The notes beneath the pieces are model-generated. The model was not told the origin of the DNA. It did not search any database and worked only from the letters and a program-made list of their open reading frames with translations. Positions 1-11,549 of a stretch of DNA of 43,325 nucleotides are shown here, one piece after another. Numbering within the stretch: the stretch's first letter is position 1; each line of letters begins with the position of its first letter. This stretch comes from Hypsibius dujardini (Eukaryota; Tardigrada; Eutardigrada; Parachela; Hypsibiidae). The stretch spans positions 1 to 43,325 of the forward strand of contig LRSR01004458.1 of the NCBI GenBank assembly GCA_001579985.1. The letters run 5' to 3'. A program made the position numbers and the translations under genes.

Positions 1-406
1 AGGAAGCCCAGACAATGGAAACACATACACAGCGTAGTAAATCAGTTGTGAGCTGTGAGGCAGGCTACCAAAAACAATAAAAAGTAAAAAGGGAGGTAAG
101 CATTCAGAGAGACAAGTGACAGATAGATAAACATAAACAAATTAGCTGCATGAAAACAAGTTGACCTGCCACCAGTCAGACAAACAATTCGGTAAATACG
201 TAGACCAAATTGAAGTACCTAATTGAATACGAAAAACTGCCCTAACCCGTTGTGAGCTCTGACACCGCATTCCAAAAAGACAAGACAGTCAGGCAAGCAC
301 GGAACACAGACGAGCACGGGACAGTCAGACGAGCACGGGAAAGTCAGATGAGCACGGACAGTCAAGCAAGCACGGGACAGACATAATCAAGACGACGTTC
401 CTCATG

Positions 407-477
407 GACATAGACAGACAGATAGATAGACAGACAGATAGACAGACAGACACACAGACAGACACACAGACAGACAC

Positions 478-524
<47 letters not shown>

Positions 525-525
525 A
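407..525. repeat. Degenerate (GACA)n tetranucleotide microsatellite
   Basis: Runs of GACA/CAGA with scattered GATA variants; the complement reads (CTGT)n. The rest of 1-611 shows no convincing coding exon. On the minus strand a possible tiny terminal exon of the neighbouring RRM gene near 258-274 would add five codons and a stop, but it is too short to support. Confidence 0.9.
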
Positions 526-611
526 CTAAACAGGAGCAGGCACGAACGTGCACAAATGGTTCGGCAAAGAGGTGAATCAAAAAGTACAAATAAAATAACT
601 AAATCGCCTAC

Positions 612-2461
612 CGAGTCGAGCTACTTTGGATGTGGAGGAGCGAAGTCGGTTGGCGTCGAGCATTTCCATGGTCGGGGAGGTTGACCGTGCGGTTGCGAAA
701 GAGCTGCGAAGGAAATTCCGATCACGCACCACGTCGGACAAACGGCCGGTTCGAGGACTCATAGTCTCGACAGATTATATAAATATTAAAATGTTATATT
801 TTTTTATATTAACTAACAATTTAGAGCTGCTGCGTTCCACATCCGGACTGTAAAAGATGACGCTAGGCGAGTCCTGTTGAAAGCAAAACGGCGACTGAAA
901 GTTGAAAACTTGCTCGAACAATCGTTTAAATACTACTCTCACGGGCTGAAATCCCTCCGGCTCAGCCAGCTCCAGTCGCAACTGTCTTCTCCAGTCCCGC
1001 TGAAGTGCCCTTGAATTGGCAGCATTGTGAATAAATGCCCGAACAGCCTCCTTGGCGTCCTCTCTGCAGCCCATCTTGACGATTCTGCGAATGTGCAAGC
1101 CGAAATTCCAATTAAAACACACACACACACACACACCCAAGCGCGTTTGAGAATTCTCAGGTGAAAAACGGCAAACTCACGCGAAATGGCTTTTGAAGGG
1201 CTTTGTAATGGGGATGATTTTGTGAACGGTTACAAAACTCCACTTGGCGAATTCGACGTTCAGGAGGAGCCTCTGAAAAATCAAAACAACAGATTGAAGA
1301 ATTAGAAGCGCGTCAAACACTTTTCTGAGGCAATAATTAGGAATGCAAGGCAAGCCGGGGATAATCCTTCCTCTTTCTCTCACCCTCTCCCGGTTGGCTT
1401 GTTTCTTACTTGGACTGCACGACAGAGGGCAGCACTAGTTTCTTCTACTGACTTGGGACGATTTTCAGAGGGAACGCACAAGTTATATCCCCTTTTATTT
1501 CGACCCTATCCCATCTCAAATTTAACGTGGAATCGATTAGCATCAGCCAAATATTTTTCTGACATGGGGGGGGGGGAGGGGAAGATATGGGTTGGAAACC
1601 TTCCTTGGAATTTTCTGCCCACCAAGAAAACTGCCTTTAGCTCCACTCCTCAAATCCGAAAAATATTTGGCTGATGCTAATCGATTCCAAATTAAATTAA
1701 ATGAGGGATGAAATAGTGTCCAAATAATCAAATTTAGTGGTTCTATAAATCTCGAAGCTTCGTCAATAGAATCAATTGGCACTTCCAGGGCACTTGCGGT
1801 TTCTCAAGCGAGTGGACACTCAATTCTCTTTTCCAATTAACAGGTATATCAGTCAATCAATCAATCAATTGGAACATACTGTTCCTGAAAAGCTACTGAA
1901 GCTAGCCGTATAAACTGACGGGACAAACATCATCGCCCCCAGTATTCATCGCACAGCAAAAAATTAGTCTATTGGTACCTCTATTTCTTCGACGGACCAG
2001 TTGTACGGCAAGCCATAAACCTTCACCATCATTGAGGAGAACGGTAACGGTTCCGGTAACGGTTTCGGTAACAGTTTCGGTAACGGTTCCGGTAACGGTT
2101 CCGGTACCGGCTCCCAGCAGCCACCAGGAGTTGAATACACTTCCGCGGTCGACGTTGTCGAATGATCCTGCTGTTCATCCGAGTCCACAGCCGAGGCTTG
2201 CCGCTGTCGTCCAAAATTCATCCTTTGAATTAGCAAATCAGAAAAGGAAAGGGCTTAAAACACGGAAAAACCAAATGCAAAGCTGCAGTGGCGCCCCTAG
2301 CGGCCACTTCCGATCCATCTAAAAAACCATTCTTCGTCTAAAATGCGAAACCTTCCCAACCAGAACCAATTACCTACCCATCAACAATTTCCTAAATCAC
2401 TTCTTCCAGCAAATACTCACTCGAGTTTGGACATCCTCACTTCACAGTCCCGTTGTTGCAT
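612..2461 (-). CDS. RRM-type RNA-binding protein, 3' end unresolved
   Basis: Exons in transcription order: 2536-2421 (a Met at 2461 is the likely start, but the frame is open to the acceptor), 2222-1979, 1272-1181, 1084-943, 894-818 and 757-612; all phases agree. About 247 residues are visible. A Pro-Leu-Pro-rich stretch (PEPLPEPLPK, about residues 54-74) precedes one RNA recognition motif (about 80-160): RNP2-like VKVYGLP, helix SVEEIERLL, RNP1-like strand HFAIVKMGC and helix DAKEAVRAF. The RRM is followed by a basic helix and a Ser-rich tail. RRMs bind single-stranded RNA, so nuclear or ribonucleoprotein work is likely, but I do not recognise the orthologue. The last exon ends in phase 1 and the stop lies further left or outside the window. 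It diverges from SREBP. Confidence 0.55.
1529..1688. repeat. Perfect 31-bp inverted repeat (foldback or MITE-like)
   Basis: The arms at 1529-1559 and 1658-1688 are exact reverse complements over 31 bp, separated by a 98-bp loop containing a G run. Similarity continues imperfectly outwards into A/T-rich flanks. It lies in an intron of the RRM gene. Long perfect arms with a short loop fit a miniature inverted-repeat element, but no clear target-site duplication was seen and only one copy is present here. Confidence 0.75.
2041..2112. repeat. 12-bp coding tandem repeat (Pro-Leu-Pro-Glu/Lys)
   Basis: About six degenerate copies of a unit like GGTAACGGTTCC. On the minus strand they encode the PEPLPEPLPK-type linker just before the RRM of the gene spanning 612-2461. 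In-frame 12-bp units suggest slippage-driven linker growth. Confidence 0.8.
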
Positions 2462-2536
2462 TGCCTTCCAGGCTCTCTTCTCGCTTGTGCTCGCGGCACA
2501 CCACAACACCGGGAGACCCCTCCGCTCCCGAAGACT

Positions 2537-3963
2537 CTGTGAAATGAGAGAGCAGACCCGTTAGAGTCATTTAGCGTCGAAAAAAAGTGAAAAACTGCAA
2601 AAATGGATCAGTGCGAGGACCGAGAATCGGACTGTCAGGGAAGACGCAGTTCGCAGCCACGCTTCGAGGTCGCTGCCCTCGCACATGGAGAAGATATAAC
2701 GAAGGTAAAATCTTCCAACACCACAGGGATCGCAACATCAAGGGGTTGTAAAAACAGGAGAGAAAAATATGCGTTCAAAACAAGACAACGAAAACGCATG
2801 AAAAGGGAAAACGGATGGAGAGAAAAGAGAAAAGAGAAAAAAAAGGCAACAAAAACTTCCGCTGGGTTATGTATGTGCTCGGAGTCAGAGTGGTGGAAAA
2901 GTGCAGACCTACCTAGAACGTTGACGACGTGAAAGTGATGGAAAATAACGATTGCGGTCGGTGGAATCACGTTGCGGAATAATTGTGCACATCCCGCTTT
3001 GAGCATTCTTAAAACGAAAAGTGGAATAAAAGGAAAAGTGGAATAAAAGAAATATTCGCAGTGACGTCACTGGGATATGAGGATAATGTGCACTGCGCTT
3101 GAAAAATCCATGTGCAGTGCGCACATCCTTTGGACCTCTTTTTTAACTCCTCTTCCGCTTTTTTTCGTTTCTGGTTCTGGGCATCCCCTTTTTCTGTGCA
3201 TGAATTTATGAGATTGGAGATTTGAATCTTTTTATCACTAAAAACCTGCTCTACCAAGACTAGGCTAATGTGGCTTCGTGCATATCCGGCAAATTGCGCA
3301 TTGCACCAAGAAAGCAAACACGCCACCACGTGATGCTGCGCACCGCACAGTGGTTATTGACTGAGCCTATTGATGGAGACAGAGACGGCAGGTAGTGCCA
3401 TCGTGGCCATAATTCTTATCGGACTTAGTTTCAGCCACTCTCTGTCCTTCTCAAGCATGGCTCTAGCCTTGATTCACTAACAATTGTGGCCACGAATGCA
3501 CAACGGATCAGACCATTCATTCCGCATTCCTCATTCCAGTGCAGGCCATCCCGACATTTGGCTGCCTTGAGCCATCCCGTTTCTTTTCCGCCATTTCATC
3601 CCGGAGAACCGGCCCCAAAAATGTCCCACCATCCATCAATTCGGGGATAGTTTTCCATCGGAATGGCCAAGTCAAAACCGGAGTCGCGATTAGAAAAGTG
3701 CATTTTATTGATTTAATTTCCTGGTTCCCGTATCACACGGCCTGTGACGTCTTTCGTCAGCCCCGGATGACTTTTATTTGACCTCCGCGTGTCAATTTCC
3801 CATCTGGACAGGTGAGTCAAAATGCCTCTATCTTATCGCGGAGGAATTATTTGCCGTGTGGCGCCCAGTGACATCATTTTTGTGTGTCGCATGTTTTCTC
3901 AGGAACCAGATCGTATCTGCCGATTTTGGAGGTGGGATCGGTGGTCTTGCTTCCTCCGGCAAC
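2537..3963. other. Divergent intergenic/5' region between the RRM gene and SREBP
   Basis: No convincing coding gene. It probably holds both promoters and 5' UTR exons. A strong donor (CTGGACAG then gtgagt, exon end at 3811) and a strong acceptor (ttttctcag, exon start 3903) suggest a 5' UTR intron for SREBP at 3812-3902, immediately before its start codon at 3964. Confidence 0.5.
2603..2982 (+). CDS. Possible two-exon micro-ORF, 55 aa
   Basis: ATG at 2603 in a good context (gcaaaaATGG) opens 34 codons to a gtaaaa donor at 2705. Joined to an acceptor at 2916 (acctag) it continues for 21 codons to TAA at 2982, ending CGRWNHVAE. No family is recognised. The opposite strand is also open here (Met at 3006), and the donor is weak, so this may be chance. 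It lies in the spacer between the RRM gene and SREBP. Confidence 0.2.
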
Positions 3964-6386
3964 ATGGAGGACTTTACGGCGAAGGATTTCGAAGGTGGGT
4001 TCGCGAATGGTGGATCGCTCTGTAGAGTTGGAGACCATAGGAGAGGGGAGCTCGAGTTTTCCTTTTTCTTTTAAGTTCTGCGTTGATTGATTGTTGTGGT
4101 GGTTGGTTGATTGGCGTATTGATTGTCTGAGTGTGTGTTAAGTTTACTTTTATTTTCTTCCTGCTTAGCAGTTGAATTGAGTTTCACGACAGCTGATCTT
4201 TTTATATTAAAATCAGGCCATTTATGTAGTTTTTTTATTCTATTGAGCTGGAATATGCTTTCTGCTCTTCTAATTTGTGGTGCCGTTGCCTGCCAATTTG
4301 TTGCTCAAGTTGACGGTCCGTCTTTGATTGATTGACTAATTGATTGACTAATTGAATAAGCTTTGGAATTTATTTCCCTCGAGTTGCTCTTATGAGTTTT
4401 GCCAATACGATTCACAATCAATTTTAATTATTTCAAACGTGCGTTTGTCTAAATGTTCCTGTTTTCTATTTGTGCCGGTTTGGCGTGATAACTGAACTAA
4501 GTTTGAATGTTTTTGGTTTGCGGTGTCCTACAAATTGATGAAGCAGTCCGTCTTACCTGCTGCAGTATTGCACTGTGAGCTGGATGAAAGTTTTCAGACA
4601 CAGATTTGTATTTGAAAATTCTGAAGAAAGTCCTCTAAACCTTTCTTACCACGTGAGCAAGAAGCTTTTTCGTCTAATGGTCAATATTTTGAGAATTCTT
4701 AGAGTTGTGTTGATTGATTGACGCATAAGTCTTGATTGGTTGCTGCTTGCGTTTATGTTTTTCGTTATCGACCCGATCGATCTGTGCACCCAGGCGCCAT
4801 GTAGTCGCCTCGCCTCGGCTCAACGCAACCCGACCCGCCCGTTCTGGCTGCCACTTTATCCCCCCCCCCATCCGTTGAAGACGTCTCCCTCAGTCTCTTC
4901 CCCTATTCCTTCCATCACGGGCTGTCATCGTGCCCCTACTCACAGTGTCATTTTCTAACATCCGGTCTGCTCTTTTTCCCCCTGTTTAGACATGATCCAG
5001 TTGATAACGCGGGACAATCACTGTCTCAATCTCTTCGAAGATAATGCCCTGCCGATGCTGTCAGGGACAACTGATGAACTTGATGAGTTGTTTGGCGGTG
5101 GCAGCGGTAATGTCGGACTGCAACAACAACCCGTCGTTGAGGACAACCGGGCTGTGGACAACTTCACACCGTACGCCGCAGTGGAAGTCAAAACAGAAAT
5201 CGAATTAAGCCAATCAAGCAATCAGCCGAATCAACATGCGAATTTCCACGCCGACACCGGATATGGCTCCGGATTTGCGGCGTACACTTCACAACAGCTG
5301 CCACAGCACACTATCCAGGCCCTGTATAATCCCAACTTTCACGCCTCACTCAACTCATACCTGACGGAAAATGCATTTGCCAATGCGAATCACACGGGCG
5401 GCGGCATCAGTGCGTCCAGTCTGCTGCCGAAGATTCTGGCGCAGCCGTCGACGATTCCCTGTTTTGCCACGGCTCCGACGCAGAGCTCTCTGCACGCGGC
5501 CCTGCAGCGGGGCTGCGGTGCTGCACCCTCGGCGGCATCCTCTCCACCTTTGGCGGTGATCAGTGGTGGTGGTCTACAGAATTCCACTTTCTCGATTGTG
5601 ACCGTGACAGAACCGGTGCAACCGGCAAGCACACCTGTCATTCTGCCGAAACCTTCGGTGGTGTCTGTGAAGGAACCGACGGGTGTGGCCATCCAGCCGA
5701 AAATTGCGATTAGCAGGTTTGTAGTTCTAGGCATGATGATTGTTTCTTCATCCACAGGGAGAGACCCAGTCAGGCTAGCAAACAGACAGAGACAGACAGA
5801 AAGACAGCCAGAGAGAAAGAGAGGCAGACAAGCAGGTAGGGAGGCAGATAAGCCGACGAGAAGAAAGTAGCAGGTATTTCACAATTGGTTACCTCGTTTA
5901 GATTGGTGCAACCGAAACCGGTTCAGCATGTTCGTGTGGAAAAGCGAACAGCGCACAATGCCATTGAGCGACGCTATCGGACCAGTATCAACGACAAAAT
6001 CATGGAGCTGAAGAATCTGTTGGTAGGGACAGAGGAGAAGGTGAGACGGTGATGATAGTGCCCGTACGCCCGTGACACACTGTTCAAATTTGCATTTCTC
6101 TTTCAGTTGAACAAGTCGGCGATTCTCAGACAAGCCACCGATTACATTCGGAGCCTCCAGAAAAACAACTACAAGCTGAAGGAGGAGAATCGGATGCTTC
6201 GCGCGAAGCTGGAAGGCAAAGGTAAGACTTCGTGTAAGATTAATCCTTCGCTTCCAACATTTTTATTAACACTTCGCCTCGAACATTGTCATTGACTGAG
6301 AAACAGTCTGGCATCAGGCAGCCAGCCAGGCAGACGGAAAGTCAAGCAGACAGACAGACAGACAGACAGACGGGCAGACAGACGGG

Positions 6387-6445
<59 letters not shown>

Positions 6446-8830
6446 AGAGATAGGTCGAGAGAGAGATATTCAAATAACTAGGCGAAATTATTTTATTTGT
6501 TCGTTTACTTTATTTGTTCAACGTCTTCTAGATATTTCGGAGTATCCCAGAAGTTCGCCGGAAAGCGGTTTCGGCGATTATGTTATCATGTCATCCGAAT
6601 CCTCCCCGTCGCCGCATTCGGAGCATAGCAGTATATGTGAATCGGAGCCGTCGAGTCCTGTTTCCAGCACTGGCCCGGTGGCAAAGGTATGTCATCCCAA
6701 GAAAGCACTGTACTTCTAAACGAAAGTAGTACCTGTTGACCATTCCCCGTTTATAGAAGGCGAAAACGAAGGCTGCTCCCAAGCCGGCGAAATCAACCGA
6801 ATTCAACGACCGCTCTCGGATGGTTCTCTGTTTCCTCATGTTCGCCGTGTTCTTCATCAATCCGGTGCAGTATTTGTTTGGGAAGAGCGCCCCGCCGGTG
6901 TTTGCTGACGGTGTCTTGGGCGATGGTCATAGCCTAAAACTGGACACTGGTACGAACTGTTGTTTAAATACTTTCACGGGGTCATTTTTCATAAAAGCAC
7001 AGCTGACAGGCCGTTTCGCTTTCTAGACGGTTCGTTCTTCGTGTTTGGCCAGCCGCGTTGGTTGCTGTGGATCATCAATGTAGTGATCATTCTGGGCATT
7101 CTCATTCGGCTGTATGTGTTTGGCGAGCCGGTTTTGCGCCCCAAGTACGTGTGGTCCCTGGAGAAATATTTATATTACGAAATATTCCCAATTACAAAAT
7201 TCTGTCTCGTGCAGAACGGAGTCTGCGTTGCGTTTCTGGAGTCTTTCTCGACAGGCCGATGTGGATCTCTCCAAAGTAAGCCACCGGTGTCTCACCATGT
7301 TGCCCTATTTATATTCGCCTACTTGTCTAGCTTCCTTCCTATTTGCCTGTTATTTTGACTATATCTGCGATTATAAGGCCGTTTAAAAATCGAATTGGAT
7401 CGGATCTGAATTTTTTCTGTCTGTCTGTCTGTCTCTATTTATATGTACGTCTGTCTGCCTGCTTGTATATATATCTGTCTGTTTTTCTGTTTGTTTGTCT
7501 ATCTGTCTGACTGGCTGTCTGTCTGTCTATCTGTCTGTCTATCTGTCTATCTGTATGTCTGTCTGTCTCTCTGTCTGTCTCTCTGTCTTTCTCTCTGTCT
7601 GTCTCTCTGTCTGTCTCTGTCTGTCTCTGTTTCTCTCTCTCTCTCTGTCTGTCTCTCTGTCTCTCTCTCTGTCTCTCTCTATCTATCTGTCTATCTATCT
7701 ATATTTCTATGTCTGTTGATCCGCCTGCCTGCCTCCACTCAGTGTGCCTTCACTCCGTTTTTTCCCCCGCAGGGTGACCGTGTCGGAGCCATTCAAAACA
7801 TCGCCTCGGCCTTCGAGGCCTGCGGCCGACCTCTGCCTCGCGGTGGTCTGGACATTTTTGCCAGCCTCTGCTGGCAGTCCGTGCGCCACGCGCTGCACCA
7901 CTTGGTCATCGGGAATTGGCTGGAGGAGACCGTGGGCTTCTCCCTTAAAAGCCACGACGCCAACCGGCTTGAGATTGTGCAGAAATCGGCGCGCGACGCC
8001 GCCATCCTCTACCACAAGCTGCACCGAGTCTACGTCACTGGCCTGCCCAAATGGGAACGCTACCTTGGGGGCATGAATTTGGCCCTGAGTGCGGTGAATC
8101 TAGCCGAGGCCGCGGGGGACGCGCTGCCGGCGGATATGTTGGTGGAGATTTACGCGGCCATTGCGTTGGAGATGAAACGGTCGATGCCGCGGCCGGTTTG
8201 GTATTTTTTGGTAAGTTTTGAAGAGTTTACACCACGAGCGCTCTTATTGATTGCATCGTTTTATGTCTTATTTTATATGAATCTGACGTAATATACTAGT
8301 ACTAAATGATAATAGTAGTTTTTGAAAAGAAATTATATAAATATTGGTATTTAATTTAAATTCCAGTTGTGTTATTTAAGTAACACTACTGGGAAGAGCT
8401 GTTTGGAATTGCATTTGGTCAAATCGAATCATTAATGTGTTTTTTCCGTGTTAGGCGTACACACTAAATCGTGCACGGCGCGTCTGTTTCCGGACCTACG
8501 GCGGCATTCCCGTTGGATGGGATTGGCTGTTCCATCCGATGACCCTCAAATTCCTGCGACACTGGAAGGCTGACTTCAATGATCACGATAGCACCATGAC
8601 AGTGTTACAAGCTCCCCGTAAGCGCTCGCTGACAACTGAGAGTGTCGTAGCCTGGCTGTCCTTCATGCGCCTAAATGACGACTTTCGTTTTAGATGACCC
8701 TGTGGCGTACTTTGCACGAGCCTATCGTCACCATATCCTCACCACTCTTCTTGAGTCACATCGGAAATTGAGTACCTTGGACGATCAGCAACAAATGTAT
8801 GTCATGGGTGCCTGCCTGCCTGTTTATGCA

Positions 8831-8877
<47 letters not shown>

Positions 8878-10198
8878 GCCTGTCTCCATGTCTGTCAGTC
8901 TGTCAGTCTGGCGGTGTATCTTCGTGCCTGCCCGTATATCTGACCATCTTTCTGTCCGTTTATCTGTAATTGCATTCTTGTTTTATGCGTGATTGTCTAC
9001 ACAATGTCTTACCTTCTCTTTGCAGTGAGGAAGCTGTTGACGATTTTTTGGGCCGTGTTGACTTGGTGATCGAGTGCTCCTCGTACGGTGACGTCGACTG
9101 GAGCCTTCTCGAACGCCGTGGCGGTAAGCAAAAACAGACTCAGCCAAGACACGTTCCCTCCCCATCATCACGCTCTTTGGAAGGAATTTACAGTCTTGAC
9201 TAATCAGGATACCCTTCATTACAGGCCTATCACGTGACCATCGAGCGCGCTGGTGGGCGGCTGTGTTGGGGACATCTGCCGCGGCGGCGTCCCAGCAGAA
9301 CTACCGTATCCAACTGCGAAACTATCGCGACATTCTGGAAGCGGCCCTGCCGGCCTGTTTAGAGAAGGACATGTAAGCGAGCCCCTTCCTCTCCAATCTC
9401 ACAGACAGGCAGACAACGCGCGCGCGCGGCGCGACTTTATTGGTGTTGTTTGGACATGCGGTTGCAAGATGCGAGGCTGTTTATTATATTTTCCCCTCTG
9501 CCATTCTCTGTGCGTGCTATTTTCAGTGCACCACAAGCGGTCCATTTGTCCTACAAAGTAGCCTTCTCCGTGGACTCTCGAGGTCATAACACCGCAACCG
9601 TGGACAGTTTATGCTGCGCGAGTCAGGCTGTTTCGCACGCTTTATGGGATGTGCTCAGTCGGAATGACCATTTCTGTGCGGTGAGTGTCACTCCCGTCCG
9701 TGTTTGTTTGAGACACGAAACTGGAAGCCAGTATATAAAGTCGAGCGCTGATGGAAGGGATTTTGTAGTCGAACTTCTTTTTCCCTCCGCACTCGACTTT
9801 TGAAATTGTCTTGAATTTTTTGCTTTTGCCACCGTAAAAGAAGTCTTCACACAAAGTTTTCTCGCGGCTCTGGTGCATTGTAGTTGCACTGCATGGTGAC
9901 ACTGACCTCGTGCGGTGTGGGTGCACTGCAACCAGAGAGGCGAGAAAACCTTCTTCTCTCCCGCGCGCTCGTTGTTTCATTTGGAGGGATCGGATATGTC
10001 TGACGGTGTTTTTTGTTTCGTTTTTTATTCTAGACTGCACTGTCCATCGCGTCAAAGTGGCTGTCTGTGAGGCTTCAGGAAGTGAGTGAGGCTGCCGGCC
10101 GCTCCGGTCAGCAGCAATCCAGTCTGTGTCTGTACGCGGTGGAGCGCATCAATTGTGACCTCAGGAAGCTGGAGAAGTTTTCAGCACAACCGGTGTGA
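3964..10198 (+). CDS. SREBP: Sterol regulatory element-binding protein (SREBP)
   Basis: Membrane-bound bHLH-leucine-zipper factor of ER/Golgi, released by proteolysis to control lipid genes. Exons: 3964-3994, 4990-5716, 5902-6040, 6107-6221, 6532-6686, 6757-6949, 7027-7144, 7215-7275, 7773-8210, 8455-8617, 8694-8796, 9026-9123, 9225-9372, 9527-9680, 10034-10198; all phases agree, 935 aa. The N-terminus [17 protein letters not shown] has the SREBP acidic activation motif. The bHLH (about 265-300) keeps the family-specific Tyr ([12 protein letters not shown], Tyr278), and the zipper follows. DRSR (407-410) precedes TM1, which contains the Asn-Pro pair (424-425); TM2 is about 465-485. The C-terminal regulatory domain starts at [11 protein letters not shown]. 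The start at 3964 was chosen because it splices in phase into EDMIQLI. An alternative last exon is at 10559-10651. Family assignment is very secure. Confidence 0.92.
6340..6450. repeat. (CAGA)n/(GGCA)n microsatellite in a SREBP intron
   Basis: A CAGA run passes into a nearly pure GGCA run in the intron between the exons ending 6221 and starting 6532. It reads in the opposite orientation to the other SREBP intronic tracts. Confidence 0.9.
7411..7735. repeat. (CTGT)n microsatellite in a SREBP intron
   Basis: More than 300 bp of degenerate CTGT/CTCT/CTAT filling most of the 7276-7772 intron. It is open in several frames and gives spurious Cys-Leu-Ser-Val proteins that should not be called genes. 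Confidence 0.95.
8828..8975. repeat. (CTGT)n microsatellite in a SREBP intron
   Basis: A pure CTGT run near 8836-8876 with degenerate flanks, inside the intron 8797-9025. Confidence 0.9.
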
Positions 10199-10249
10199 TG
10201 CCTGTACGTTTAAATACTGTACTGCTCCCCTGCTTGTTCGTTTGTGTAT

Positions 10250-10485
10250 GTCTCTCTCGACTCTTTGATCTATTTCTGTATGTCTATATGTCTCTTTGTC
10301 TGTTTGCCTGTCCGTCTACCTGTCTGTCTGTCTCTCAGTCTCTGTGTCTGTCTGTCTGTTTGTCTGCCTGTCGGTTTGTCGGTTTGTCTGTCTACATCGA
10401 TGGTTATCTTTCGATGTTTGCCTGTCTACGTCGATGTCTGTCTGCCTGTCTGACTGCTTGCCCCTGTGTCTGCCTGTCTAACTGC
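10250..10485. repeat. (CTGT)n microsatellite after the SREBP stop
   Basis: Degenerate CTGT/CTGCCTGT tract just after the TGA at 10198. Such tracts here usually lie in introns, and a strong acceptor (ttttcttttcttag) follows at 10558, so it may be the core of a last SREBP intron. Confidence 0.9.
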
Positions 10486-10938
10486 GACCTCATGGATGCG
10501 TAGACAAAAAATGAAGTCTTGTGGTGCTACTGAATCCGAACGATTTTTCTTTTCTTAGATTCCGTGGAACGAGGACATTAGCTGCAGGAACCGGTCTGTT
10601 GGAAAGGAAGAGACGCGGAAATTTGTTGTGAATTCATCGACGGAACGGTGAATTTTTGTTGTACCATATTGGATTTCTTAGCTTTTTTTCTCGTCAGGAA
10701 AGCAGTTTAATTGTTCTATCTTCACCGTGTGATGACGACACACACCCGCACTTAATTTAAATCGTCAAAAGTATTTTTCACACTTTTTTGCATGAATAAT
10801 CAGAACCGCTCGCAATATTATAAAAAGTTACTTCTTAAGTAATTTCATGTTGTGACTGGTGAGCTCACACTAAAGTTCACAAGCATGTTGGCAAACCGCG
10901 AAAAAAATCAATAAGCGCATCAGGTTCTGAGTGAAAGG

Positions 10939-11461
10939 TTACGAGGTCGTGACGGGGACCGCCGTTTTAGAAGGTGATGTTTTCTTTGGGCTCTGCCCTC
11001 TCTTCTTCTTACCACCCCAACTTCGGGGTTTCTGCGCGTCATGCTGGGAGAAGCATATCGTCTGCAAAAATACGAAGGTGCAGCAATGGCGTGGGGACAG
11101 TACGACAGTCCTAGAGTACACACCTGAGAATCGAAAAAATCCATGAGAGATTCGGTTTTGATAATGAGGCCATCTGCCTTGAGCTGCTGCATGAAGGGTT
11201 TGATGTAGATGGTCTCGTAGAGGAGAATTTTGTTGTACAGCGCCGGCCGGTCATGAAAGTACTTCAACATCACTGTCCGCACTTTGTCCGGCAAGGAAAT
11301 CTTCTTTGACTTAGACCGCTTGCCTGAAGGTAGCACCTCCGTTTCACTAAATAAAAAAGACACATACACTGTCCAGTGCCCACTGTACCACTGTTAATGT
11401 TTTTGCTGCAAATACTCCTGTAGCATTGTGTCTAGCAGCCAATATGATCGTCGGCGTTAGA

Positions 11462-11549
<88 letters not shown>

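Noticed and set aside
7443-7740. Long open frame rich in Cys-Leu-Ser-Val on the plus strand
   Set aside because: It is translation of the (CTGT)n microsatellite; only 7773-8210 downstream is a real SREBP exon.
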